NCBI GenBank assembly: GCA_050296935.1
Contig: JBNKRV010000055.1
Span: 1-34,315, forward strand
Direction: 5' to 3'
Length of the DNA stretch: 34,315 nt
Source: Saccharicrinis sp050296935
GTDB lineage: Bacteria; Bacteroidota; Bacteroidia; Bacteroidales; Marinilabiliaceae
Below are positions 24,317 to 34,050 of this stretch, in pieces. The translations under genes were made by a program, and so were the position numbers. The notes beneath the pieces were generated by a model. The model was given only the letters and a program-made list of their open reading frames with translations, was not told where the DNA came from and searched no databases. How positions within the stretch are numbered: position 1 is the stretch's first letter; each line of letters begins with the position of its first letter.

Positions 24317-24401
24317 TATTGTTGTTAATACAATGTTAATCATAGCTGAAATTAAACTAATTAAAACTAGACTTGTTATCTTTATAACCTAATAAACTAA
24401 G

Positions 24402-24776
24402 ATGATTAAAAAAGTAACCCATATTATTTTTGCTTTATTTCTGATGATAGCTACTTCAGGGGTTACTTTATCTATGCACTACTGTGGGGGTAATCTGGTT
24501 TCTACATCAATAAACCACAAAGCCAAATCTTGTTGTGATGGTACCGGAGGATGCTGTGAAAGCAAGATTGTTCATGTTCAGATAAAAGATGATTTTGTAA
24601 GTTCTATACATGTAGAGTCCAGTCAAACTGTTGAATTGGATCTTTTATTTCCATTGTTATTTGCCTTAAATACTGAAATTTTAGTTGAAGATTTAGTAGT
24701 GTCGGTAGAAATTAACGATACATCTCCACCACCTGTTCAAAAACGTCTGGCTCTGCTTCAGACATACCTCTGTTAG
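24402..24776 (+). CDS. HYC_CC_PP-type secreted protein
   Basis: 124 residues with an N-terminal signal (MIKKVTHIIFALFLMIATSGVTLS). MHYCGG follows, then two CC pairs (KSCCDGTGGCCES) and SPPPVQKRLALLQTYLC at the end. This HYC/CC/PP pattern defines a small Bacteroidota family that often precedes heavy-metal RND efflux genes. The cysteines suggest metal binding, but no function is proven. It stands 326 bp upstream of cusA on the same strand and may have its own promoter. Confidence 0.75.
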   Translation: MIKKVTHIIFALFLMIATSGVTLSMHYCGGNLVSTSINHKAKSCCDGTGGCCESKIVHVQIKDDFVSSIHVESSQTVELDLLFPLLFALNTEILVEDLVVSVEINDTSPPPVQKRLALLQTYLC

Positions 24777-25102
24777 TTCATTAAATTTTCTTTTCTAGGT
24801 TTCTTTCATTTTATAATCATTGGATTATTCCGCATTAAAATGAACAGAGATTCCTATTCATTTATTTGACTTTTGGTTCAAAATCAGAATGACTTTCAAA
24901 TAGGATAACTTATATTTATTAATAACATATTGAATAACAACAAATTGGTGTTTATCAGAAAGTAACGGCTGCTTATATAATTGTGTAATTAGCATTCTGA
25001 GTTCTCATTAAAGCATTGTTTATACGAGATCTGTCATTAGGAATTTTTTAAAATTCTAATGTCAATTTCGGATTTATGAATTGAAATTTTAATCTGTTAG
25101 GT
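24777..25102. promoter_or_regulatory. Spacer upstream of cusA
   Basis: AT-rich gap that should contain the efflux operon promoter. An imperfect dyad at 25036-25060 (ATTAG…CTAAT) is a possible operator. The blaI-type dyad AACTTA-N4-TAAGTT is not present; only a half-like AACTTA occurs near 24906-24912. Confidence 0.3.
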
Positions 25103-28100
25103 ATGTTGAACAGAATCATTAAATTCTTTTTAGAGAATAAACTGGTAACATTCATTGTTTTGGTCATTTTTATTTTATTAGGGGTATCAAATGCACCTTT
25201 TAATTGGAAAGCCGGACTATTGCCAAGAGACCCTGTGCCAGTTGATGCTATCCCGGATATTGGTGAAAATCAGCAAATAGTATATACAGAATGGCAGGGG
25301 AGATCACCCCAGGATATTGAAGATCAGATATCTTATCCGTTGACTACAGCTTTGCTGGGAATTCCGGGGGTAAAAACCATCCGGAGTAACTCAATATTCG
25401 GACTTTCAAGCATCTACATTATTTTTGAAGAGGATGTGGAATTTTATTGGAGCAGAACAAGGATATTGGAAAAACTGAACTCCTTACCACCCGGTACTTT
25501 ACCCGATGATGTGAGTCCCGCATTAGGACCGGATGCTACTGCATTAGGACAGATATATTGGTATACGCTTGAAGGGCGCGATAAGCATGGAAATCCATCC
25601 GGCGGTTGGGATCCACAGGAGTTAAGAACCATTCAGGACTTTTATGTTCGGTACTCACTAACTTCCGCAAAAGGGGTTGCTGAGGTAGCATCCATAGGAG
25701 GCTTTGTGAAAGAGTATCAGGTAGATATTAACCCTAATGCCATGAAAGCTTATGGGGTAAATGTTGCTCAAATATTGCAGGCGGTAAAAAAGAGTAATCT
25801 GGATATTGGTGCCCGAACCATCGAATTTAACAGGGCTGAATATCTGGTAAGGGCATTGGGTTACATTAAGAGTATCAGCGATCTGGAGGAAAGTGTAGTT
25901 GCAGTAAAAGATAATGTTCCGGTACGATTAAAAGATGTTGCCAGAGTAAATTTAGGTCCGGCAACCCGACGTGGTGGCTTGGATAAAGGAGGTGTTGAAG
26001 CCGTAGGCGGAGTGGTTGTGGCCCGATATGGAGCTAATCCTTTGGAAGTAATCAATAACGTGAAAGAAAAAATTAAAGAAATTGAAACAGGATTACCTTC
26101 TAAGATACTGGATGATGGGTCGGTATCAAAGGTTACGGTGATTCCTTTTTACGATAGAACCGGATTGATTAAGGAAACGCTGGGTACACTTGAAGAAGCT
26201 CTATCTCTGGAGATTCTGATTAGTATTATTGTGGTAATCATTTTAGTACTGAATCTGCGCGCTTCAATTCTGATATCCAGTTTATTACCCATTGGTGTTT
26301 TAATGACCTTTATTGTGATGCGTCGATTTGGTGTGGATGCTAATATTGTTGCTCTCTCTGGTATTGCCATTGCCATTGGGGTGATGGTTGATGTGGGAGT
26401 GGTATTCACCGAAAATATCATCAGACACCTGGATATGGCCAAAAATATAGGGGCTAGAGGAAAGCAATTGTTAATGGTGATATACGATTCGGTAACCGAG
26501 GTGGCATCAGCAGTGATTACTGCACTGTTGACCACGGTAGTGAGTTTTTTACCGGTATTTTTCATGGAGGCTGCCGAAGGTAAGTTATTTAGACCATTAG
26601 CCTTAACCAAAACATTTGCCATGATATCGGCCCTGATTATTGGGTTAGTTATTATTCCAACACTGGCACATCTAATATTTTCAATAAGGTTTAATAAACA
26701 AAAAATAACTCAATATGTGAGTGTAGTTCTTGCTTGTTTAGGGATTGTGGTTTTGTTTATATCTCCATCAATACTTCCAGTGGCATTAATAGTACTTGCA
26801 GTAAATAACTTTTTTGCCAACAAGTGGGATGAAAGTAAAAAGCAGTATGTGAACTATATAAATATTGCTATTACACTAATGGTGGTAGTCTATTTTTTAA
26901 CCTATGAATGGTTGCCACTTGGGGCTTCGAACAGCATGTTCATTAATTTCATATTTGTAATTATCATTATTGCAGTGGTTTTAGGTGCTTTAATGACGGT
27001 AGTGCATTACTACCCAAGGATTTTACAGTGGTGTTTGGCTAACAAATGGCAATTTTTAAGTATCCCTGTTTTTATCGTTTTGTTTGGTCTTTTCACCTGG
27101 CAAGGAGCCAATAAAGTGTTTGGGTTTCTTCCCGAAAATATTAAAGCAAGCAATGGCTGGCAGTCGTTTGTCAGGATGTTCCCGGGTACTGGTAAAGAAT
27201 TTATGCCTTCACTGGATGAGGGTTCCTTTTTGTTAATGCCAACTACCATGCCTCATTCAGGTATAAAAGAAAACATGGAGGTTATCCGTAAGGTCGACAT
27301 AAATGTAGGATCAATACCAGAAGTGGAAAGTGTGGTTGGAAAATGGGGAAGAGTGAATTCAGCGTTGGACCCTGCACCCACTTCAATGTTTGAAAATATC
27401 ATCAATTATAAGCCTGAATATATGCTCAATGAGGATGGTAACAGAATCCGGTTTAAAGTAGATCATGGAAACTTTATCCTGAATTATGCCATCTCTAAAA
27501 ACGACTTAAAGGATAGTGCGGAAAGAGGAGTGGAGTTCAGTAAAGGCGTTCGATATGATAATGAATCTAAGGAAATATTGGTTTTTGCAAATGACAAATG
27601 GAACTCTGCTCATGAGTATATTCAAGCTAATGTTATCCGTACCATAATGATCCATTTACAGCAGTATCTTGTGTTAGATAAAAATGGAGAGTATCTTCGT
27701 CAGTGGCGTAAACATATCAAATCGCCCGATGATATCTGGCAAGAGATTGTGAAGAACTCGAAAATACCCGGATTAACTTCTGCACCAAAGTTACAACCCA
27801 TTCAAACCCGTTTGGTGATGCTGCAAACCGGTATGCGTGCGCCTATGGGTATTAAGGTTTACGGTCCTGATTTGGAGAGTATTGAAGCGGTAGGATTTCA
27901 ATTGGAGAAGTATCTGCAGCAAGTTCCGGGTGTTAATAGGGCATCTGTTTTCGCAGATCGGGTTGTGGGTAAACCTTACCTCGAAATTAAAATTAACCGC
28001 AGAGCTATCTCTCGCTATGGATTGACCATTCAGGATATGAATAATTACCTGAGCGGAGCAGTGGGAGGCATGAAGCTGGGGTCAACCGTTGAAGGCAGAG

Positions 28101-29032
28101 AGAGATTTCCTATTCGTGCCCGCTATGCCCGTGAGTATAGAGATAATCCCGATGATATTGGTAAAGTTCTTATCCCTACGCCATCAGGTGTTCAGGTGCC
28201 TTTACGTGAACTTGCAGATATTACCTATACCAGGGGACCTCAAATGATAAAGAGCGAAGATACTTTTTTGGTAGGCTATGTTATTTTTGATAAAAATGAA
28301 GGGCATTCCGAGGTAGATGTGGTTGAAGATGCACAAGCTTTTCTGAACAAAAAAATAAAAGATGGTGATTTAATTATCCCTTCTGGTGTAAAGTATGTTT
28401 TTACGGGTAATTACGAAAACCAGGTAAGAGCCACTAAACGATTAATGCTGGTGGTGCCTGTTTCATTAATGATTATTTTTTTAATTCTCTACTTTCAGTT
28501 CAGATCGGTACTTACTGCATCCATGACTTTTACCGGGATATTGGTAGCTTTTTCGGGTGGTTTTATTATGCTTTGGTTATATGGGCAGGGTTGGTTTATG
28601 AACTTTGCTTTTGCCGGAATCAATATTCGCGATTTATTTCAGATGCATACCATCAATCTGAGTGTTGCGGTGTGGGTAGGTTTTATTGCGCTCTTTGGCA
28701 TTGCTACTGACGACGGAGTAATAATGGGTACATATTTAAAACAGGTTTTTGAACGAGAAAAACCGTCCACAAAAGAGGAAGTCAGAAAGGCTGTGCTTCA
28801 TGCAGGTATTCAGCGAGTACGGCCGGCCATGATGACAGCAGCAACAACTATTATTGCATTGATTCCTGTATTAACCTCAACAGGTAAAGGGTCAGATATT
28901 ATGGTTCCGATGGCTATCCCTTCGTTTGGCGGTATGATCATTCAGGTGATGACTATGTTTGTTGTTCCTGTGCTTTATAGTATGTGGCAGGAGAATAAGA
29001 TAAAGAAGAATTTAAATGCAAATCATAAGTAA
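25103..29032 (+). CDS. cusA: Heavy-metal efflux RND pump, CusA type (long form)
   Basis: Inner-membrane proton-driven pump of the HME-RND family. By comparison with E. coli CusA, the three methionines of the Cu/Ag path appear conserved: LLMPTT (Met712), RLVML (Met906) and GGMKLG (Met990), favouring monovalent copper/silver. The transmembrane proton-relay segment AIAIGVMVDVGVVFTEN is intact. At 1309 residues it exceeds CusA (about 1047). Extra hydrophobic segments lie at about 535-665, between the two usual halves, and a longer periplasmic insert at about 765-890. Long forms like this occur in Bacteroidota. It is followed directly by cusC. Confidence 0.93.
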   Translation: MLNRIIKFFLENKLVTFIVLVIFILLGVSNAPFNWKAGLLPRDPVPVDAIPDIGENQQIVYTEWQGRSPQDIEDQISYPLTTALLGIPGVKTIRSNSIFGLSSIYIIFEEDVEFYWSRTRILEKLNSLPPGTLPDDVSPALGPDATALGQIYWYTLEGRDKHGNPSGGWDPQELRTIQDFYVRYSLTSAKGVAEVASIGGFVKEYQVDINPNAMKAYGVNVAQILQAVKKSNLDIGARTIEFNRAEYLVRALGYIKSISDLEESVVAVKDNVPVRLKDVARVNLGPATRRGGLDKGGVEAVGGVVVARYGANPLEVINNVKEKIKEIETGLPSKILDDGSVSKVTVIPFYDRTGLIKETLGTLEEALSLEILISIIVVIILVLNLRASILISSLLPIGVLMTFIVMRRFGVDANIVALSGIAIAIGVMVDVGVVFTENIIRHLDMAKNIGARGKQLLMVIYDSVTEVASAVITALLTTVVSFLPVFFMEAAEGKLFRPLALTKTFAMISALIIGLVIIPTLAHLIFSIRFNKQKITQYVSVVLACLGIVVLFISPSILPVALIVLAVNNFFANKWDESKKQYVNYINIAITLMVVVYFLTYEWLPLGASNSMFINFIFVIIIIAVVLGALMTVVHYYPRILQWCLANKWQFLSIPVFIVLFGLFTWQGANKVFGFLPENIKASNGWQSFVRMFPGTGKEFMPSLDEGSFLLMPTTMPHSGIKENMEVIRKVDINVGSIPEVESVVGKWGRVNSALDPAPTSMFENIINYKPEYMLNEDGNRIRFKVDHGNFILNYAISKNDLKDSAERGVEFSKGVRYDNESKEILVFANDKWNSAHEYIQANVIRTIMIHLQQYLVLDKNGEYLRQWRKHIKSPDDIWQEIVKNSKIPGLTSAPKLQPIQTRLVMLQTGMRAPMGIKVYGPDLESIEAVGFQLEKYLQQVPGVNRASVFADRVVGKPYLEIKINRRAISRYGLTIQDMNNYLSGAVGGMKLGSTVEGRERFPIRARYAREYRDNPDDIGKVLIPTPSGVQVPLRELADITYTRGPQMIKSEDTFLVGYVIFDKNEGHSEVDVVEDAQAFLNKKIKDGDLIIPSGVKYVFTGNYENQVRATKRLMLVVPVSLMIIFLILYFQFRSVLTASMTFTGILVAFSGGFIMLWLYGQGWFMNFAFAGINIRDLFQMHTINLSVAVWVGFIALFGIATDDGVIMGTYLKQVFEREKPSTKEEVRKAVLHAGIQRVRPAMMTAATTIIALIPVLTSTGKGSDIMVPMAIPSFGGMIIQVMTMFVVPVLYSMWQENKIKKNLNANHK

Positions 29033-29033
29033 A

Positions 29034-30284
29034 ATGAAACTAACGAAATATGATATAGCCATAGTTCTTATTCTGATATTTGGTCAGATCGGAAAGGCGC
29101 AGGGTGGATTAGACCAGTATATGACTATAGGGGCTGAAAACAATCCCGGATTAAAGGCAAAGTTTAGCGAATATATGGCAGCTTTAGAAAAAGTACCCCC
29201 GGTTGGTGCATTGCCTGATCCAACATTAGCCTTCGGTTATTTTATTCAGCCTATTGAAACAAGGGTGGGGCCGCAAAAGACAAAATTATCAGCCTCGCAG
29301 ATGTTTCCTTGGTTCGGTACACAAAACTCTAAAAAAGAAGTTGCCGGTGAATTAGCAAAAACGAAGTATGAAGCCTTTCAGGAAGCTAAATCGAAACTGT
29401 TTTACGAGATAAAATCCACCTGGTATAATCTGTATTTTACCCGGAAGGCTATAATGGTGATGCGCGATAATATTAAGATTATCAATACTTTTAAAAACCT
29501 TGCCTTAATAAAAATAGAATCTGGTAAAACATCAGCAGTAGATGAATTAAGGGTTGAAATGGAGGTGCTTGATCTCGAAAATCAGCTTTTGCAGTTAATC
29601 GATAATCTTTCGGTACAAAAAGTGACTTTTAATAATTTGTTGCATGAGGATGTTAATGCCGTGATAGATATTCCGAATGATTTAAAACTTAAACCAATGA
29701 CTGCTGCAAAGGAAGCTATTTTGGACAGTATTAAACTCAACAATCACCAGGTTTTGCAATTGGAATTTCGTGAAGCATCCTATATGTATCAGCAAAAAGT
29801 GGCAAAAAAGATGGGGAAACCCAGCTTCTCTGTTGGAGTGGATTATATCATTACAGGCAAATCATCCAATAGTATGCTCGCCCCGGGAGAAGCAGGTCAG
29901 GATGCTTTTGTGTTTCCTAAAATAGGAGTCACGATACCCTTATATCGAAAAAAGTATACTTCGTTGGTGAAAGAAGTGGTATTTATGCAGGACGCTGTTG
30001 AAAATAAAAAGTTAGATAAAGTGAATGTGTTAGAAACCATTTACGAACGTGCTTTTGCTGATTATACAGATGCACAAAGACAAATTGAATTGCATAAAAA
30101 ACAACGTGATATTGCAAAAAAAGCCTTACGGATATTGGAATCAGAATATGCCGCCGAAGGGCGTAATTTCGAAGAGATATTACGTATGGAAAGGCAGGTG
30201 TTAAGGCATAGTCTGGAATTGGAAAAATCAAAGAGCGATTTGAATGCTTCTACTGCTTTTATTCATTATTTAATGGGCAAGTAA
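29034..30284 (+). CDS. cusC: Outer-membrane efflux protein, TolC/CusC type
   Basis: 416 residues from ATG 29034, giving a clean signal peptide MKLTKYDIAIVLILIFGQIGKAQG. An in-frame ATG at 29016 inside cusA would add six residues. The rest is long amphipathic helices (SKKEVAGELAKTKYEAFQEAKSKLFYEIKSTWYNLYF; ERAFADYTDAQRQIELHKKQRDIAKKALRILESEYAAEGRNFEEILRMERQVLRHSLELEKSKSDL) as in the outer membrane efflux family. It forms the exit duct for the CusA/CusB pump. It begins 1 bp after the cusA stop, so it is translationally coupled. Confidence 0.93.
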   Translation: MKLTKYDIAIVLILIFGQIGKAQGGLDQYMTIGAENNPGLKAKFSEYMAALEKVPPVGALPDPTLAFGYFIQPIETRVGPQKTKLSASQMFPWFGTQNSKKEVAGELAKTKYEAFQEAKSKLFYEIKSTWYNLYFTRKAIMVMRDNIKIINTFKNLALIKIESGKTSAVDELRVEMEVLDLENQLLQLIDNLSVQKVTFNNLLHEDVNAVIDIPNDLKLKPMTAAKEAILDSIKLNNHQVLQLEFREASYMYQQKVAKKMGKPSFSVGVDYIITGKSSNSMLAPGEAGQDAFVFPKIGVTIPLYRKKYTSLVKEVVFMQDAVENKKLDKVNVLETIYERAFADYTDAQRQIELHKKQRDIAKKALRILESEYAAEGRNFEEILRMERQVLRHSLELEKSKSDLNASTAFIHYLMGK

Positions 30285-30402
30285 AAAATATGCATTTAAT
30301 TAAGAGTATGGCCAGTACATTCCTGATAGCAATCGGTAAAGACACAGAGTAGCATGATTGAAGTTGGCATTGGTTATTAGAATTCTGCTAAATTAAAAAC
30401 AA

Positions 30403-32046
30403 ATGAAAAATATAAAACAAAATATAAAGGAAAATTACAAAGTTGTAGTTGGCATGTTGATTCTGGGATTATTAGCCGGATATTTTATTGGCAAATCTTC
30501 AAATCCTGAAATCAATACAGCAACACATCTACATAATGAACCATCAATACATCAAATCTGGACTTGTTCAATGCATCCACAAATTAAGCAGGATAAACCA
30601 GGGAAATGTCCTATTTGTAGTATGGATTTAATTCCACTTGAAACCGGTAATTCTCAGGGACAGGCAGTAAATCCAAATGAAATCCAAATGAGCGAGTCCT
30701 CCATTAAATTAGCTGACATTCAGACAATGTTGGTGAAAAAAGACTACTCCAATAAGGAAGTGTATTTATTAGGGAAAGTGAAGCCCGACGAAAGAAATAT
30801 AGCGGAGCTTACCTCTCGTTTTGGAGGACGTATTGAAAAACTGTTTGTGAACTTTACAGGGCAAAATGTTTCTAAAGGCGAAAAATTGGCAACCATTTAT
30901 TCTCCTGAACTTGTTACGGCTCAAAAGGAACTCCTGGAAGCTGTGGTTTATAAAGAATCAAACCCATCTTTTTATAAGGCCACCCGAAATAAATTGAAAT
31001 TGTGGGATTTAACCGAAGCACAAATTGATGGAATAGAAACAAGGGGAGAGCCACAGAATTATTTTAATATTTTATCGCCTATTTCCGGTACAGTTACAAT
31101 GCGTCATGTGTCATTAGGTGATTATGTAAAAGAGGGAAATGCCTTATTTGAGGTGATTAACCTTAAAAAAGTATGGTTGATGTTTGAAGCTTATGAAAGT
31201 GATTTAGTCTGGTTGCAAGAGGGTGATAGAGTGACATTTACGGTTCAGTCATTGCATGGAAAGGAATACACTGGGAGAGTGGCTTATATTGACCCTTTTT
31301 TAAATGCAAAAACACGAGTTGCTAATGTGAGGGTGGAGGTAGATAATCCTAATCTTGAACTGAAACCGGAAATGTTTGCCAATGGAATTATAAAACCCAA
31401 AATTTCAGGAGATAGAAAGGATTTGCTCATTCCTAAAACAGCTGTTTTGTGGACCGGAAAGCGATCTGTAGTTTATGTGAAGGTTCCAGATCGGGAAATG
31501 GCTTCATTTATCTATCGAGGAATAACCCTGGGACCTGAGGCTGGTGAGTTTTACATTGTGAAGGAAGGACTAAAAGAAGGGGAGGAGATTGCAGTGAATG
31601 GTGTATTTAAAATTGATGCAGCTGCCCAATTGGAAGGTAAACCGAGTATGATGAATCCTGAAGGTGGTCAGGTATCCACCGGGCATAACCATGGGGAGAT
31701 GAATATGCAAGATGATGCTCAGAAAGAACATACCCAAATGAACATGTCCGATGAAAATACAGGTCATAAAATGGAAGCCAATTTAGAACATGCTATGTTT
31801 AAAGTATCCGGTAACTGCGAAATGTGTAAAGAAACAATAGAAAAAGCAGCCATGAATTTAAGCGGAGTGAATGTGGCAGAATGGGATATGGAATCCAGGG
31901 CAATTCATGTTTCATTTAATCACGACAAAACCAGCTTGGATCAAATTCACAAAGCTATTGCTGCAGCTGGATACGATACAGAAAAAGAAAAAGCGTCTGA
32001 AGAGGCTTATAATAATCTTCCATCCTGCTGTCAATACACAAGATAG
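30403..32046 (+). CDS. cusB: Periplasmic adaptor CusB with HMBD and C-terminal HMA domain
   Basis: 547 residues. N-terminal membrane anchor (about 14-30). A heavy-metal-binding domain at 52-80 contains CSMHP and CPICSMDL. The membrane-fusion-protein core covers about 100-410, with the barrel-sandwich motif SPISGTVTMRHVSLGDYV. A Met/His-rich linker spans about 415-460. The end is a ferredoxin-like HMA domain (about 462-535) with GNCEMC (Cys472, Cys475), then a terminal SCCQ. Typical E. coli CusB lacks this HMA. The layout suggests metal hand-off within one polypeptide. It lies 118 bp after cusC. Confidence 0.93.
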   Translation: MKNIKQNIKENYKVVVGMLILGLLAGYFIGKSSNPEINTATHLHNEPSIHQIWTCSMHPQIKQDKPGKCPICSMDLIPLETGNSQGQAVNPNEIQMSESSIKLADIQTMLVKKDYSNKEVYLLGKVKPDERNIAELTSRFGGRIEKLFVNFTGQNVSKGEKLATIYSPELVTAQKELLEAVVYKESNPSFYKATRNKLKLWDLTEAQIDGIETRGEPQNYFNILSPISGTVTMRHVSLGDYVKEGNALFEVINLKKVWLMFEAYESDLVWLQEGDRVTFTVQSLHGKEYTGRVAYIDPFLNAKTRVANVRVEVDNPNLELKPEMFANGIIKPKISGDRKDLLIPKTAVLWTGKRSVVYVKVPDREMASFIYRGITLGPEAGEFYIVKEGLKEGEEIAVNGVFKIDAAAQLEGKPSMMNPEGGQVSTGHNHGEMNMQDDAQKEHTQMNMSDENTGHKMEANLEHAMFKVSGNCEMCKETIEKAAMNLSGVNVAEWDMESRAIHVSFNHDKTSLDQIHKAIAAAGYDTEKEKASEEAYNNLPSCCQYTR

Positions 32047-32186
32047 CAGTTGAATATGAATGATTTTTTGGCGGCAATAATTTAAAAAATTAAGGAATGA
32101 AATGATTCAAAGCATATATCCGGCATAGAAAAGCAGAGAATGAATATAAATTATTTGAATATGTTTATTAACAAAAACAGTAGAAA

Positions 32187-32435
32187 ATGAAACAGAAAAT
32201 GAAATTGAGTTTAGGTATCCTGATATTAATGTTGGGATTGGTAACCTTTGGATGCGGTAACAAAAGAACAAAGGAAAAGGTAAAAACAGAACAACAAACA
32301 ACAGAAGTAGTTTATACCTGTCCGATGCATCCCGAAATAGAAAAAAGTGAGCCCGGAGATTGCCCTGAGTGCGGAATGAAACTGGTTGAGAAAAAATCAG
32401 ATACGGAAGAATCACACGAAGGTCATATGCACTGA
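32187..32435 (+). CDS. Small heavy-metal-binding lipoprotein
   Basis: 82 residues. A lipoprotein signal ends at TFGC (Cys23) and a Lys/Thr/Gln linker follows. A single heavy-metal-binding domain reads YTCPMHPEIEKSEPGDCPECGMKLV, nearly the same motif as in the adjacent CusB, and a His-rich end reads SHEGHMH. It probably binds copper or another soft metal at the membrane surface for the efflux pump. Last gene of the cluster before a strong terminator. An internal Met at 32199 is an alternative start. Confidence 0.8.
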   Translation: MKQKMKLSLGILILMLGLVTFGCGNKRTKEKVKTEQQTTEVVYTCPMHPEIEKSEPGDCPECGMKLVEKKSDTEESHEGHMH

Positions 32436-32454
32436 TGTAAGTGACTTGAGATTT

Positions 32455-32492
32455 AAAACCCCGGAAAAGGATGAAACCTGATCCGGGGTTTT
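32455..32492. terminator. Bidirectional terminator between cus cluster and glmM
   Basis: A 10-bp perfect stem AAAACCCCGG/CCGGGGTTTT (32455-32464 with 32483-32492) has an 18-nt loop, with T residues after the stem on the plus strand and A residues before it. It lies between convergent genes. Confidence 0.9.
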
Positions 32493-32536
32493 ATAGCTAT
32501 TCCGCTATGAGGTTGGCGTTAATTATTTTAATATAA

Positions 32537-33928
32537 TCAAATACCGGCTATAGCCTTAATATCTTCAATGATTTTATGGGCCAATGCATTTGCCTCATTC
32601 ATCGAAGGAGCCTCTGAATATATTCTGATAATCGGTTCTGTATTTGATTTTCTAAGATGTACCCACCTGTCCGGGAAATCAATTTTTACACCGTCGATAT
32701 CATTGATTTTTTCCGATTGATATTTGGTTTTGATATCGATTAAAATCTGATCAACATCTAAATCCGGAGTTAACTCAATCTTATTTTTTGAAATGAAATA
32801 TTCCGGATAGGAAGCTCTAAGTTCAGAGCACGATTTTTTAGATTTAGCCAGATGTGTTAAAAACAATCCAATACCTACTAAAGCATCTCTGCCATAATGA
32901 GAAGCAGGATAGATAACTCCTCCATTTCCTTCACCACCGATTACAGCATGGGTTTCTTTCATTTTGGTAACTACATTCACCTCGCCAACGGCAGCAGCGG
33001 TATACGAACCTCCATGGTTTTCAGTAACATCACGTAAAGCACGTGTTGATGAAAGGTTAGAAACCGTATTTCCTTTATCCTGACTCAAAATGTAGTCAGC
33101 AACAGCAACCAGGGTGTACTCCTCACCAAACATCGAACCATCTTCGTTGATAATAGCCAATCGGTCCACATCCGGATCAACCACAAATCCAACATCCGCT
33201 TTCTGATCTTTAATCAGTGCAGAAATTTCTGTCAGATTTTCAGGAAGAGGTTCCGGGTTATGAGGAAACTGTCCGTTAGGTTCACAGTATAATTCAATAA
33301 CTTCGTTTACCCCAAGCGCTTTTAAAAGGGGAGGTAAAAAGGTTCCTCCAACAGAGTTAACACAATCGATAGCCACCTTAAAATTTGCTTTTTTTATGGC
33401 ATCTACATCCACCAGTTTCAAATTACAAACATGGTCAATATGCTTTTGTAAGTAGGTGCCATCTTCTTTTTCGCTACCCAAATCATCCACCTCGCTAAAG
33501 TTGAAAGACTCTTTCTCAGCTATTTCTAATATTTTTTCACCGTCAGCAGCACTCAAAAACTCACCCTTATCATTTAGTAACTTTAGAGCATTCCACTGTT
33601 TAGGATTGTGACTGGCTGTAAGTATAATACCTCCATCAGCCTTTTCCATGGCCACAGCTAATTCTGTGGTAGGAGTGGTGGATAACCCCAGATTGATCAC
33701 ATCTATTCCCGAGCCCATTAAAGTACCAACTACAATTTTATCAACCATAGGACCCGAGATTCTTGCGTCTCTTCCTACTACAATTGTAATTTTTTCTTTT
33801 TGCGCATTATTCTTTGCCCAAACTGCATAAGCAGCTGTAAATTTCACAATATCAAGCGGACTTAATCCTTCGCCAGGATCACCTCCAATGGTACCTCTGA
33901 TGCCGGAAATTGATTTTATTAATGTCAT
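32537..33928 (-). CDS. glmM: Phosphoglucosamine mutase / phosphohexomutase
   Basis: 463-residue α-D-phosphohexomutase. The phosphoserine loop is TASHNP (Ser106), the Mg2+ loop DPDVDR (Asp251, 253, 255), the sugar-binding loop GEGNGG (332-337) and the C-terminal phosphate-binding loop RKSNTEPIIRIYSEA. GlmM interconverts glucosamine-6- and -1-phosphate on the way to UDP-GlcNAc for peptidoglycan and LPS. In Bacteroidota this length class is usually annotated GlmM; phosphomannomutase activity cannot be excluded. Single gene. Confidence 0.88.
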   Translation of the reverse strand: MTLIKSISGIRGTIGGDPGEGLSPLDIVKFTAAYAVWAKNNAQKEKITIVVGRDARISGPMVDKIVVGTLMGSGIDVINLGLSTTPTTELAVAMEKADGGIILTASHNPKQWNALKLLNDKGEFLSAADGEKILEIAEKESFNFSEVDDLGSEKEDGTYLQKHIDHVCNLKLVDVDAIKKANFKVAIDCVNSVGGTFLPPLLKALGVNEVIELYCEPNGQFPHNPEPLPENLTEISALIKDQKADVGFVVDPDVDRLAIINEDGSMFGEEYTLVAVADYILSQDKGNTVSNLSSTRALRDVTENHGGSYTAAAVGEVNVVTKMKETHAVIGGEGNGGVIYPASHYGRDALVGIGLFLTHLAKSKKSCSELRASYPEYFISKNKIELTPDLDVDQILIDIKTKYQSEKINDIDGVKIDFPDRWVHLRKSNTEPIIRIYSEAPSMNEANALAHKIIEDIKAIAGI

Positions 33929-34050
33929 ATTTTTATTGATTTAGTATCAGGATTTATTTCTAAAATGTAAAGATGCGGAAATGCAGCAAAAAAATAAAGG
34001 ATTAAAGTCGATAAATAGTTTTTGCTTCCTTTTTGAAGAGAGTAAATAGT

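Noticed and set aside
26149..26622. 157-codon minus-strand ORF inside cusA
   Set aside because: It is antisense to a clear RND coding region with strong codon conservation and has no domain of its own.
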